From the NCBI RefSeq assembly GCF_019422935.1, contig NZ_JAHZCJ010000001.1:470127-534126 (forward strand): 64,000 nt of DNA, given 5' to 3'. The stretch is from Desulfovibrio sp. (GTDB lineage Bacteria; Desulfobacterota; Desulfovibrionia; Desulfovibrionales; Desulfovibrionaceae). The notes below the pieces were generated by a model, which saw nothing but the letters and a program-made list of their open reading frames with translations, was not told the origin of the DNA and ran no database searches. This document shows, one piece after another, positions 43,690 through 55,561 of the stretch; within the stretch, counting starts at the first letter, position 1; each line of letters begins with the position of its first letter. A program made the translations under genes and the position numbers.

Positions 43690-45486
43690 TTACCGCTTCA
43701 TGCCGATAACGGTTTCCAGCATGGTGTCCACCGTGGTGATGGTCTTGGAGTTGGCCTGGAAGCCACGCTGTGTTGCAATCATCTGCACAAACTCGCGCGA
43801 CATGTCCACGTTGGACTGTTCAATATTGTAGGCCTTTGTGCTGCCAAAGCCATTATCGCCTGCAACGCCCTGCCTGGCAAATCCAGATTCTTTTGTTTCA
43901 GAATAAAGATTGTTTCCTTCCCTGTACAAACCTTGCAGGTTGTCAAAATCATACAGAGAAATCTGATACAGAGCCAAGGTCTGATTGTTATCATATTTGC
44001 CGTAAAGTATGCCGTTAGCGTCAATGTTGAAGTTGTTAAGTACGCCTGATGCATACCCATCAGCTTTTGATGACTGCACAAGTGAACTGCCGCTTGTCAC
44101 GACGGAGGCACCGGTTCTGCGCGTGGTTGAAGACATGGTGCACGCAGCGGTATTGTAGTCAATAGTGCCCTGGGTGGCAGGCGCAACCGGGGGGACAACT
44201 TTTAAATCATCCAACGTCTTGGTGGAATTGTTCCACGGTGTGGCACTTGTATCCCTCAGGCCCAGATCCATCTCAATGATACTTTTCTCAGAGAGGCTGT
44301 GATTGCTGCCGCCGTAGGATGAAACCTCGGATACGCTGTTGCTGAGGGCCGCGCCTGAGAAGTTGGCGTTGAACACAGGCAGGCCATTGTTGGAAATCTT
44401 GGTCGGTTGCCATGACGTGGAAAGCGTAGGATCAAGGGCGCACTGCATATCAGCGGTAGCGGTATCCTGTGCGCCATACGTATAGGCAGTCTGGTTAACC
44501 AGCTGCCCACTGACGTTGAAGATCAACTGCCCGGTCATAAGCATGCCAGCCTTTTGGGTGCCCTGAAATGTCTTGCTGTCTGCCGGAAGAATCGGATTGC
44601 CAGAAGAATCGTACGTCACCGGCGTGGTGCCGCCATATGTCCGGTTGTCTTCTGACGGAGGAATCGTCACAATGTATTCGTACACTGTGTAGCCGGAAGG
44701 CAGGTTATCAATTTTGTACGAGCTGTTGCTGGTGTCAACCTTGTCGTAGTAGACCGTGAGCTGGTGCTTTGTACCACCCTCGTCATAGACGGTAATGGGG
44801 GAACTGGCTGCATATGCAGTGTCGGCCAGCGGCGTCGCCTTGGAGCCGTCCCACTGGTCGAACAGCGCTGTCATGGGGCTGGTGGTACTGGTCGTTTTGT
44901 CAGTGCCGACATCGTTCGACAACTGCATGGTGAACGAAACGCTCTGCGTGAGCTTGGGCGGAAGATTCCAGTTGTCAAGCACAATATCCGTGGGTGAACC
45001 AGTGCCCTTGTATGGGGTTGTTGAGGCCGAACTGCTGGTCGTTGTAGAGCCAGAGTTGAAAATAACAGAAGAACTGTTATTGTCTACTTTCCATCCCTGC
45101 AGAATCATACCCTGAGGATTTTGCAACTCGCGATTGTTATTGAAATAGAAATCGCCGGCGCGGGTGTAGTACGCCTGCTCACTGTCTGGCTGGCGAACTT
45201 TGAAGTACCCGTTGCCAGAAATGGCAAGGTCTGATCCTGAGTTGGTGGATTCAAGAGAACCCTGCGAGTAGTCGCCGAGCACCGCGTAGGTGCTGACGCC
45301 CTGGCCAATCTGGGTGGTGCCGCTGACGCTGCCGCCATCGGTGTAAAGATAGTCGCTGAAGTCCGCGCGCTGGCCCTTGTAAGCCAGGGTGCTGACGTTG
45401 GCGATATTGTTGCCGACGACGTTCATTTTGTTTCCGTGCGCCATAAGGCCGGAAACGCCTGCCCACATGCTTGATGAGAGACTCAT
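43690..45486 (-). CDS. flgE: Flagellar hook protein FlgE
   Basis: The 598-residue hook subunit that polymerises outside the cell as the universal joint between rod and filament. The N-terminus has the rod/hook signature (SGLMAHGNKMNVVGNNIANV), followed by the hook motifs DLAISGNGYFKV and YTRAGDF; the C-terminus ends with the conserved EFVQMIATQRGFQANSKTI helix. The middle (about 150-430) is Ser/Thr-rich and variable, as usual for surface-exposed hook domains, and the protein is longer than the roughly 400 residues of enteric FlgE. It is exported by the flagellar type III apparatus. It is third in the order fliK, flgD, flgE. Confidence 0.96.
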   Translation of the reverse strand: MSLSSSMWAGVSGLMAHGNKMNVVGNNIANVSTLAYKGQRADFSDYLYTDGGSVSGTTQIGQGVSTYAVLGDYSQGSLESTNSGSDLAISGNGYFKVRQPDSEQAYYTRAGDFYFNNNRELQNPQGMILQGWKVDNNSSSVIFNSGSTTTSSSASTTPYKGTGSPTDIVLDNWNLPPKLTQSVSFTMQLSNDVGTDKTTSTTSPMTALFDQWDGSKATPLADTAYAASSPITVYDEGGTKHQLTVYYDKVDTSNSSYKIDNLPSGYTVYEYIVTIPPSEDNRTYGGTTPVTYDSSGNPILPADSKTFQGTQKAGMLMTGQLIFNVSGQLVNQTAYTYGAQDTATADMQCALDPTLSTSWQPTKISNNGLPVFNANFSGAALSNSVSEVSSYGGSNHSLSEKSIIEMDLGLRDTSATPWNNSTKTLDDLKVVPPVAPATQGTIDYNTAACTMSSTTRRTGASVVTSGSSLVQSSKADGYASGVLNNFNIDANGILYGKYDNNQTLALYQISLYDFDNLQGLYREGNNLYSETKESGFARQGVAGDNGFGSTKAYNIEQSNVDMSREFVQMIATQRGFQANSKTITTVDTMLETVIGMKR

Positions 45487-45569
45487 ATCTTCCTCCGTGT
45501 CTTGGGATAGGGGATATTTTTTTCGGGTAGTGCAGTGGGGACTGCCTGCCCTTTGTTACATCTGTACTG

Positions 45570-46313
45570 TTAACCCGTTGTCGTGCCCGAACCGGACGTG
45601 CTCGTGCTGGCGGTCGGCTGTGTGACCTGCCGCACTTTTGAAAGCTCCATCAACTGACCGCCATCAAGCCCCAGATACACTGTGCCATTGTCGTTGACCA
45701 CGCCCGTAACCCTGGCGTCCACCACCTGGTCGGCAAGCACAGCCTCGCCGCTGGCGTTGAGCAGGGACAAGTTGACCGTGTACACGCCATCCGGGGCAAC
45801 TGTTCCGGCGCCGTTCTTGCCGCTCCAGTTGAACTCGTAGGTGGTTCCGGCTGCCTTGGGCGCCAGAGTTTCCGTGTAGATGACGTTGTTTTCGGCATCC
45901 CGCACCGTGATGGTGCCGCTGGCAACGGCATCGCTGGGCGCGTAACGAAACTTGGTTATGGATGTCGTATTTGCGGTTGCGTCCGTAACCTTGCCTATAC
46001 TGTTGCCAGAGACGGTCACTTCCTTGCCGATGTACGACGTGGCGTTGATCATCTGCTGGTTGTTGGTGGCAGTAGTCAGCGAACCCATGCTGGTATTCAG
46101 GTTGATGAGTTGTTCAAGGCTGGAGAACTGCGCCATCTGGGAGACAAATTCCTTGTCGTCCATAGGGTTCAGCGGATCCTGATACTTGAACTGCGTCACC
46201 AGAAGCAGCATAAAGGCGTTTTTATCAAGGTTAGCGCCACCATTCTGCTTGCCGACAACGGCATTGAACTCGTTGTTCGCCTGGGTGATAGCGGATGCTA
46301 CGCTGCTGGCCAT
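45570..46313 (-). CDS. flgD: Flagellar hook assembly (capping) protein FlgD
   Basis: A 247-residue scaffold that caps the growing hook. The N-terminal signature FMLLLVTQFKYQDPLNPMDD with EFVSQMAQFSSLEQLINLN is diagnostic; the C-terminal part holds the Ig-like FlgD domain (FNWSGKNGAGTVAPDGVYTV). It sits between fliK and flgE on the minus strand with short gaps (24 and 83 bases), forming a hook-assembly operon. The protein is exported and discarded when the hook is complete. Confidence 0.96.
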   Translation of the reverse strand: MASSVASAITQANNEFNAVVGKQNGGANLDKNAFMLLLVTQFKYQDPLNPMDDKEFVSQMAQFSSLEQLINLNTSMGSLTTATNNQQMINATSYIGKEVTVSGNSIGKVTDATANTTSITKFRYAPSDAVASGTITVRDAENNVIYTETLAPKAAGTTYEFNWSGKNGAGTVAPDGVYTVNLSLLNASGEAVLADQVVDARVTGVVNDNGTVYLGLDGGQLMELSKVRQVTQPTASTSTSGSGTTTG

Positions 46314-46337
46314 ACTTCATTCTCCTCACGGCCCGGT

Positions 46338-48389
46338 TCAGGCAACCACGTTGAGGTTGCTGGTGGTATATCTTGCCGTGTTGCCAAGAGAATGCACAGG
46401 CTGTTCCAAAGTTGAAATATTCATATTTAAGCTGGAATTTCGCACTGTTGCAAGATTTTTCAGCCGGGAAAGTTCTTCCCTGCGGGCATCTTCTTCCTGC
46501 CGGGAGTTGTGCTGGTTGAAATCCTGCCAGGATGCGTTGTTCTGCTCCTGCTGCGTTTCCTGCCGCACTTCGAGCTTGTCTACCTTGAGGCCTTGCTGCT
46601 CAAGATTCATGCGGATTGCATCCACCTGACGGCTGATCATGTCGTTGGTTTCCGACTTTTCAGAGCGGATCACCGCGCTGACTTCGCCATTGCGTACAGA
46701 AAGGGAAACCGTGATGGCCCCCAGCTCCTGCGGATTGAGTTGCAGGTCAAGCCGGGTGCCGCCGCCCTTGACGGTTGAAAGCATGCCCTGTTCAACCTGC
46801 TGCGCCACCTGCCGCCCGATGGGGGCAGCGGCTGAGAGATCCTGTACGTCAGAGGTGTTCTGTACCGCATGGGCAGCTTGCATGGCCTGCGCTGCCGCGT
46901 AGGCGGGAGTGGAGCCGTGCCCTGTAACCGTAGCGGATTGCGTGTCTACCTTGCTCAGCAGATCTCCCCACGCAGACTTACCCTTTTGATCCTTGTCAGA
47001 TTCGTTCCCGGAATTGCTGTCGGCATTCTTCTGCCCCTTGTCGTCCAGAGCGGCGGTCTGCTGCGTGGCAGACTGCGCGTGAATCTGATTGGCGGTATTT
47101 TGGGGCGATTGGATATTCGTCTGTGCGCCTGTCTGGGGCTCTGCCTGCGAGCTTGTGCGAGAGGCTGCCTGCGTGCCAGCCTGCTGCTGCGCCTGTGTGC
47201 CAGCCTGCTGCTGCGCCTGTGTGCCAGCCTGCTGCTGCGCCTGTGTGTTTGACCGCTGCGCGGCTGTGCTGTCGGCAGTTCTTTCTGCTGGCATGCGCTG
47301 GGTCACTGTGGCCTTGTTTTCGGATGCGGTATGATCGCCCTCATGCTTTGTGGCGGTCGCATCCTTGCCTATGGCTTCGCTCTGCGCAGCGATCTTGATA
47401 TCGCCTGGCTCGGCCTTCTGGCCTGCTTCAAGGGTTTCACCAAGAATATTGCTGCTTTTTTTCTGAACGGTTTTGTCAATGAGAGTCTTGCTCTGTTGCA
47501 CCGTGCGGTCGCGCAGCGAACTGGCCTGCTTCTCTTTTTCCGTACGCGCCCGCGCCTTGCTGATGATGGGCTGCAACGTGGTTTTGAGGGCAGTATCAAG
47601 TGTTTTTTGCGCTGCGGCCTGCGTGGTGAAAAAATCTGTCACCGGAGCCATGAAGGTGCTGAACTGCTCATTCAGGCAGGTGATGGAGGCGTTGTTGCCA
47701 AAGCTGTTGGCCAGGGTTTGCAGGTTGGCAGTGCCAAGCCCAAGGCCACGCCCGAGCGAAATGGCCTCGCCCTGGCTCACTTCAAGGGTGCCAGCCGGGT
47801 CAAGCTTGCTCACAAAGGCCGATATGGTGTTGAATGCCTGCTGCGTGTTGCCCTGCAACATCATGGCCTGAACATTGGTATCCAGAACGCCAGAGGGATC
47901 AATTTTTTTAAGCAGCGAGGTGATGTTGGCCTTGTCCTCATCAGTAAGAACAGGGATGTCGCCGCCGCCCTTAACGCTGGCAGTTATCTGCGCGAGGGTT
48001 GCGCCGTCAGGCATTTCTGCCAGGGCCGCAAGCTTGGCAAGGCTTTCTGGCGCAGCGCCAGCCTTGATGAGCTTGCTGTGCATGTCCTGCACTTCCTGCT
48101 TGGTAAAGCAGACTTCGTTCAGCGTGTAGGTGACGCCGTTGCTGGTGTTGCGCGAATACGGGCTTTGCACCTGCGCGGCAGCTCTGGCTGTAGGCACAAA
48201 AGGAGTACTGGGCTTGGATTCTGACTTGCCCTCAAAAACTTCGGCAGATGCGTCAGCCTCGTCAACGGCCTTCAGACTGGAGTTGAGGGCGTCCATAAAG
48301 GAAGACGTCCGCTCGTCATTGGGGCGGTTGTTTGTGGCGGCGTTCCAAAGCGTTTGGTTAGTGCTTACGCTTGTGGGAATAATCTGCAT
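46338..48389 (-). CDS. fliK: Flagellar hook-length control protein FliK
   Basis: A 683-residue secreted ruler that stops hook growth and switches export to filament subunits. The C-terminal hook-length domain is clear (LDLQLNPQELGAITVSLSVR near 560, then MNLEQQGLKVDKLEV). The first two thirds are Ala/Gln/Thr-rich with a 24-base tandem repeat coding AQQQAGTQ three times, typical of FliK's flexible ruler region. It is first gene of the flgD-flgE unit. A sigma-54-like promoter sequence lies about 26-41 bases upstream of the ATG. Confidence 0.93.
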   Translation of the reverse strand: MQIIPTSVSTNQTLWNAATNNRPNDERTSSFMDALNSSLKAVDEADASAEVFEGKSESKPSTPFVPTARAAAQVQSPYSRNTSNGVTYTLNEVCFTKQEVQDMHSKLIKAGAAPESLAKLAALAEMPDGATLAQITASVKGGGDIPVLTDEDKANITSLLKKIDPSGVLDTNVQAMMLQGNTQQAFNTISAFVSKLDPAGTLEVSQGEAISLGRGLGLGTANLQTLANSFGNNASITCLNEQFSTFMAPVTDFFTTQAAAQKTLDTALKTTLQPIISKARARTEKEKQASSLRDRTVQQSKTLIDKTVQKKSSNILGETLEAGQKAEPGDIKIAAQSEAIGKDATATKHEGDHTASENKATVTQRMPAERTADSTAAQRSNTQAQQQAGTQAQQQAGTQAQQQAGTQAASRTSSQAEPQTGAQTNIQSPQNTANQIHAQSATQQTAALDDKGQKNADSNSGNESDKDQKGKSAWGDLLSKVDTQSATVTGHGSTPAYAAAQAMQAAHAVQNTSDVQDLSAAAPIGRQVAQQVEQGMLSTVKGGGTRLDLQLNPQELGAITVSLSVRNGEVSAVIRSEKSETNDMISRQVDAIRMNLEQQGLKVDKLEVRQETQQEQNNASWQDFNQHNSRQEEDARREELSRLKNLATVRNSSLNMNISTLEQPVHSLGNTARYTTSNLNVVA
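47173..47244. repeat. 24-bp tandem repeat in fliK
   Basis: Three exact copies of a 24-base unit, in frame, each coding eight residues (AQQQAGTQ). Copy number changes would alter the ruler length without a frameshift. Confidence 0.95.
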
Positions 48390-48414
48390 GGTTCACTCCT
48401 TGCGCTCTAAGCTA

Positions 48415-48430
48415 TACAAGGAGTGTTCCA
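48415..48430 (-). promoter_or_regulatory. Sigma-54-like promoter upstream of fliK
   Basis: On the minus strand TGGAACACTCCTTGTA fits the -24/-12 pattern (TGG-AC, five bases, TTGT) with T in place of the usual C at -12. It points to fliK. Confidence 0.45.
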
Positions 48431-48512
48431 AAACTGTTGGTCTAATTAATTCAATGTGTTATGTTGATATGAGCTGTGGGAAAAGGGCAATACTTGCCGA
48501 ATCCGGGGTATG

Positions 48513-49928
48513 CTAGGAGGCAGGATTGGCAAAAAGCGGAGCCAGGGCGGCAAGCCTGTGCACTGCTGTGCGCCAGCCCTGCTCGCTGAAACCTTCATTT
48601 TGCAGAAACATGTGCAGATGCCCGGTGAACAGGCGTATCATGCCGGGCTGGACGCGCCAGAAATCATCGGGCAGGGGGGTGCGCTGTTTCAGATGATCGC
48701 CGCACAGGGCGCAAAGCTGGGCAATGCGGGCGGCAAGACTCTCAGCAAGCGCGGGATGTTCCGCATGGAGGCGTGTCAGCCGCTGGCGCAGCAGGGCTTG
48801 CTGGCCCGAATCGTACAGAAAAAGAAAGGCCGCCTGCCATACGTCTTCGAGCTGGGGCCGACAGGAATTGCCGCGTGGCTCAGGGTAAGATTTCAAGGTA
48901 TGCAGGCCAAGGGCGTCGCGCCCGGTTCGGTAAAGCGTAAGACCATTGCCTGGGGCGTTGCAGCAGGGCTTGCCTGTGGCAAGTTCCTGGTGAATTTGCA
49001 GCGCAAGCTGGGCTACAGAAGCGGGCATAAAGGCCTGTTTGCAAAAAAGGCGGCTGCGTCTGCACTGCCAGCAGCCCACGCAGCTCATGGCGGCGCGCAG
49101 TACCCATTGGCCGGGTGCAGATGGGCCTGTTTCGCGGGCGTGTACCGGCCCCATCGAGAGATTGAGCACAGGCGCGCCAAGGTAATCGGCAAGGTGCATG
49201 GGGCCGGTGTCAGGCGTTATGCACAGGTCAAGCGTGCCCATGAGAGCCGCAACTTCGCGCAGGGCAAGCTTGCCGCACAGGTTTGCCTGCGCGAGGCCGG
49301 AACGCCGCGCCACTTCATCACCCAGTTCCTGTTCGGCCTTGCCACCCAGAAAAACCGGGGCCAGATCCGCCGCAGCAAGGCGCATGGCAAGCCGTGCCCA
49401 GAAGGCCGCATCCGGTCTTTTGGCTGCCTCACTGGCGCCCAGAACCAGCCCAACGCGGCGCGTTCCCGCTGGCTTGGGGCGCGAATGCCCCACAACGGCG
49501 AGGTCGGGAGTGGGGGAAAGATCCAGCAGGTGCAGGTCGGCCCAGTGAAAGGCATTGGCGTGGTTATTCTGCGTCAGGGCCGCGCGGTACAACTGCCAGA
49601 AACCCTGAACGCGCAGTCCATCCCTTTCGGCCACAGGCCCAAGCTTGAAGGGGGATTCAAGCCTCGCCATGAGCTGGGCAGCAACCGGACTGCTGCTCAG
49701 ATTGATCGCCGCCGCGTAGGTATGGCGGGCAAGCTCTGCGCAGTGCGAAGGGGGAAAAAATACGGCATCCGGCGCCAGGGGCATGAGTTGCTGAAAAAAT
49801 GCCGGTTCAGCCACCACCCACAGGGGATTGTGGGGCCAGAGCTGGTGCAGGCGGATAAGCAGTGGAAAGGTGAGTATCAGGTCACCCATGCGGTGCAGTT
49901 GCAGCACCAGAATCGGGTCAGCAGCCAT
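48513..49928 (-). CDS. Glycosyltransferase family 9 (heptosyltransferase-like)
   Basis: A 471-residue protein with the GT9/ADP-heptose transferase fold: N-terminal ILVLQLHRMGDLILTFPLL, the second nucleotide-sugar domain with GLVLGASEAAKRPD and the family motif CITPDTGPMHLADYLGAPVL near 245. The C-terminal 150 residues after the GT fold are an extra helical part with CVGCWQCRRS, not usual for the family. The ATG at 49928 follows the upstream stop by two bases and was chosen over a start 29 codons earlier. The cluster with flagellar genes suggests glycosylation of flagellin or lipopolysaccharide, but the acceptor is not known. Confidence 0.88.
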   Translation of the reverse strand: MAADPILVLQLHRMGDLILTFPLLIRLHQLWPHNPLWVVAEPAFFQQLMPLAPDAVFFPPSHCAELARHTYAAAINLSSSPVAAQLMARLESPFKLGPVAERDGLRVQGFWQLYRAALTQNNHANAFHWADLHLLDLSPTPDLAVVGHSRPKPAGTRRVGLVLGASEAAKRPDAAFWARLAMRLAAADLAPVFLGGKAEQELGDEVARRSGLAQANLCGKLALREVAALMGTLDLCITPDTGPMHLADYLGAPVLNLSMGPVHARETGPSAPGQWVLRAAMSCVGCWQCRRSRLFCKQAFMPASVAQLALQIHQELATGKPCCNAPGNGLTLYRTGRDALGLHTLKSYPEPRGNSCRPQLEDVWQAAFLFLYDSGQQALLRQRLTRLHAEHPALAESLAARIAQLCALCGDHLKQRTPLPDDFWRVQPGMIRLFTGHLHMFLQNEGFSEQGWRTAVHRLAALAPLFANPAS

Positions 49929-49930
49929 TA

Positions 49931-52839
<2,909 letters not shown>

Positions 52840-52880
52840 GCACCATCCGTCGGGCTGAAGGGCAAAACCCCGTGATATTG

Positions 52881-53234
52881 TTACTCAGCAGTATCGGGAA
52901 TATAGCCTTTCAGTTCATCTTCGCTCTCGAATGTGGGGAAAAATCCCTCGATCTCGGCTTTGCGCAGCAATTCGGCCACGTGTGGCGCGGGCATCAGCAG
53001 AACAAGCCTTCGCCCCCGGCCCCGGCCCTTGGTGCTGGCGCTTACCAGCACTCCCAGCCCGGAAGTATCCACCTTTTCAACGTGGCTCAGATCAAGCACC
53101 ACCTGGCGAATATTAGGCGCCAGAAGATGCGCTTCAAGCAGTTTGCTGAATTCGGCCACATCGGGCAACAGAAGATTTCCAAAAAAACGCAATACCGTGA
53201 CGTTGGTGTGCGATTCCGCCTTCAGCTCAAACAT
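52881..53234 (-). CDS. STAS-domain protein (anti-anti-sigma factor type)
   Basis: A 117-residue single STAS domain. The phosphorylation loop is HVEKVDTSGLGVLVSA, with Ser as the likely target near residue 57. Such proteins switch partners (anti-sigma factors or kinases) depending on phosphorylation. GGAGG precedes ATG at 53234, eight codons inside the longest frame. The basic GRGRGRRL stretch after the loop is somewhat unusual. It is followed by the fapA-like gene, suggesting a partner-switch control of that group; the kinase and phosphatase are not in the window. Confidence 0.9.
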   Translation of the reverse strand: MFELKAESHTNVTVLRFFGNLLLPDVAEFSKLLEAHLLAPNIRQVVLDLSHVEKVDTSGLGVLVSASTKGRGRGRRLVLLMPAPHVAELLRKAEIEGFFPTFESEDELKGYIPDTAE

Positions 53235-53267
53235 GGCTGTATTTCCTCCGTAAGGCAACAGGTCGCT

Positions 53268-53750
53268 TCAACGGGAAAACAGGTTGGCAGAGTCCAGAGA
53301 TATGGTCACAGGCCCCCAGTTGCACAGGCGCACATCCATGTCCGCTCCGAAGATGCCAGACGATACGCTGACGGCGCAAGTTTCGTCAACCATTTGAACG
53401 AAATCCGTAAACATGTCTTTGGCCCAGGCGGGGTCGCCTGCATCGGTAAAGGAAGGCCTGCGTCCCTTATGGCAATCGGCGTACAGGGTAAACTGCGGCA
53501 CAAATAATATCTGACCACCGATTTCATCCAATGAAAGATGAAACTTATGGGCATTTTCCCCTGTGTCGGGAAAGATGCGCAGCCCCACAAGCTTGCGGGC
53601 CATGCCTGTAAAAGCAGGGGAAGAGCGAAATTCTGGCCCGTCCTCCTGCCCAAAGGCAACAAGGGCCATGATGCCAGTGTTGATGGCCGCCACCAGACGG
53701 CCATCAACACTTACAGAAGCTTCTTTAACTCGTTGCGCAATAATCCGCAT
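53268..53750 (-). CDS. dtd: D-aminoacyl-tRNA deacylase
   Basis: A 160-residue cytoplasmic proofreading enzyme that hydrolyses D-amino acids wrongly attached to tRNA. The sequence spans the whole family from MRIIAQRVKEASVSVDG to the C-terminal NWGPVTISLDS (the NxGPVT motif with the Gly-cisPro element). The other active-site motif reads VPQFTLYADCHKGRRPSF, with Pro where most members have Ser (SQFTL). The start overlaps the acyl-CoA ligase stop by one base (TGATG), so translation is coupled. Confidence 0.96.
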   Translation of the reverse strand: MRIIAQRVKEASVSVDGRLVAAINTGIMALVAFGQEDGPEFRSSPAFTGMARKLVGLRIFPDTGENAHKFHLSLDEIGGQILFVPQFTLYADCHKGRRPSFTDAGDPAWAKDMFTDFVQMVDETCAVSVSSGIFGADMDVRLCNWGPVTISLDSANLFSR

Positions 53751-55513
53751 CAGGCATGGCCCACTTGGTCATCCTCGCCGTTGGCGGCAGAAGCACTGGC
53801 AGCGGCGGCAGCCCGCCGATTCTTTCTGTTGGCCATCTTTTGCTCTTCTTCTTCGCGCAGAGCACGGCGCAGAACCTTGCCCACAATGGTCTTGGGCAGT
53901 TCGTCGCGAAATTCCACAAGGCGCGGCACCTTGTAGCCAGCCAGTTTCTGGCGGCACCAGGCGATGACGTCGGCCTTGGTCAGTTCTTCATCGGGGCGGC
54001 GCACCACAAAGGCCTTGAGTATCTCGCCGCGCATCTCGTCGGTAATGCCGACAGTGACGGCTTCAAGCACCTTGGGGTGTTCCAGCAACACTTCGTCCAC
54101 TTCGCGCGGGTACACGTTGTAGCCGCCCACGATGACCATGTCTTTTTTACGGTCAACTATATAAAAATACCCGTCTTCATCCATGGTGGCAAGGTCGCCT
54201 GTGTACAGCCAGCCGTTGCGCAAGGCGCTGGCGCTTTCGTCGGGCTTACGCCAGTAGCCGTGCATGACCTGCGGCCCTTGAACGATGAGTTCGCCCATCT
54301 TGCCGGGGGGCAGGGTGAGGGAGCCGCCTTCCATGTCCACAATGCGGGCATCGGTGCCGGGAACGGGCATGCCGATGGAATTGGGGCGCTGTCCTTCCTG
54401 ACCAAGCGGGTTGCAATGGGTGATGGGCGAGGCTTCCGTAAGGCCATAGCCCTCCAGAATGGCAGCACCGGTGGTTTCCTGAAACTTGCGGAAGATCTCG
54501 CGCGGCAGCGGCGCGGAGCCTGAAACGCAGATTTTGATGCTGCGCAGGTCAAACTCGGCCAGATTTTTCTGTTGCAGCAGCGAGATATAGACTGAGGGCG
54601 CACCGGGAAAGACCGTGGGCTTGTACTTGGCAATAAGGCGCAGCACATCCTGCGGCACATAGCGCGGCAGAGGCAGGGTGGTGGCCGCCAGGGCGATGGG
54701 AATAATCAGGCCTGTGGTGAGGCCGTACACGTGGAAGAAGGGCAGCAGGGAAATGAAGGTGTGCTTGTCCTCTGCCTTGACGTGGATGATGTCCAGCACC
54801 TGACGGCAGTTGGTGCCCACGTTGCTGTGCGTCAGGGTAACGCCCTTGGGCAGACCCGTTGTACCGCCGGTATACTGCAACATGATGGGGTCGCGCAGTG
54901 GGTCGGCAATGGGGGCAGAATAACGCTCCGCGCCCTTGCAGAAGTGCTTCCACTCATGAACGTTCTTGTCGTCGTAGGGTACGGGTTCCTTGACGCTGCG
55001 GCTCTTTTTGAGGCGGTAGAGCCAGTTGAGCGGGAAGGAAAGGGCATCCGCAGCGCCGGTAACGATGAAATTTTTCAGGGGCAGGCGGTCGCGCAGGGCA
55101 GAAACGCGGGGCCAGAGCAGATCGAGCAGCACCATGTGCTCTGCGCCCGAATCCTGCATGTTGGCCATGATTTCTTTTTCCATATACAGAGGGTTGGTCA
55201 TGACCACCACGCCCCCGGCCTTGATGATACCCCAGAAGGCCACCACGGTCTGCGGCATATTGGGCATCATCAGGGCAACTCGGTGCCCTGTCTTTACGCC
55301 GATGCGGCGTAAGCCCCCTGCAAAACGCTCCGCCTGCTCGCGCAACTGCTTGTAGGTGATGCGCGTATTCTGGAAAATGACGGCCAGTCGATTGGGATAT
55401 TTGTCTGCGGCCTCATCCAGCAAGGCATAGAGCGGCTTGTTCCACACCTCGGAAGTGCGCGGAACGAAGGAGTCATAGTGGGCAAACCAGGGCCTGCTGA
55501 GTTCTGTGTTCAT
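53750..55513 (-). CDS. fadD: Long-chain fatty-acid-CoA ligase
   Basis: A 587-residue acyl-adenylate-forming enzyme that activates fatty acids with ATP and CoA. The AMP-binding P-loop is YTGGTTGLPKG near 217, followed by GYGLTEASP near 345, the hinge-region WLYTGDLATMDEDGYFYIVD near 430 and the C-terminal GKVLRRALRE with the catalytic Lys. A basic, Ala-rich tail follows. No membrane helix is obvious; such enzymes work at the inner face of the membrane. It may be FadD proper or a related acyl-CoA synthetase. It precedes dtd with a one-base overlap. Confidence 0.9.
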   Translation of the reverse strand: MNTELSRPWFAHYDSFVPRTSEVWNKPLYALLDEAADKYPNRLAVIFQNTRITYKQLREQAERFAGGLRRIGVKTGHRVALMMPNMPQTVVAFWGIIKAGGVVVMTNPLYMEKEIMANMQDSGAEHMVLLDLLWPRVSALRDRLPLKNFIVTGAADALSFPLNWLYRLKKSRSVKEPVPYDDKNVHEWKHFCKGAERYSAPIADPLRDPIMLQYTGGTTGLPKGVTLTHSNVGTNCRQVLDIIHVKAEDKHTFISLLPFFHVYGLTTGLIIPIALAATTLPLPRYVPQDVLRLIAKYKPTVFPGAPSVYISLLQQKNLAEFDLRSIKICVSGSAPLPREIFRKFQETTGAAILEGYGLTEASPITHCNPLGQEGQRPNSIGMPVPGTDARIVDMEGGSLTLPPGKMGELIVQGPQVMHGYWRKPDESASALRNGWLYTGDLATMDEDGYFYIVDRKKDMVIVGGYNVYPREVDEVLLEHPKVLEAVTVGITDEMRGEILKAFVVRRPDEELTKADVIAWCRQKLAGYKVPRLVEFRDELPKTIVGKVLRRALREEEEQKMANRKNRRAAAAASASAANGEDDQVGHA

Positions 55514-55561
55514 GTCCTTCCTTATGGTGTCGAATCGTTATGGCAGGGGAGGCGGAGCTAA

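Noticed and set aside
43621..43690. Additional terminator between the glycosyltransferase-like gene and flgE
   Set aside because: Short G/C-rich pairings are present but no T-run; the hairpin at 43569-43600 is a better candidate.
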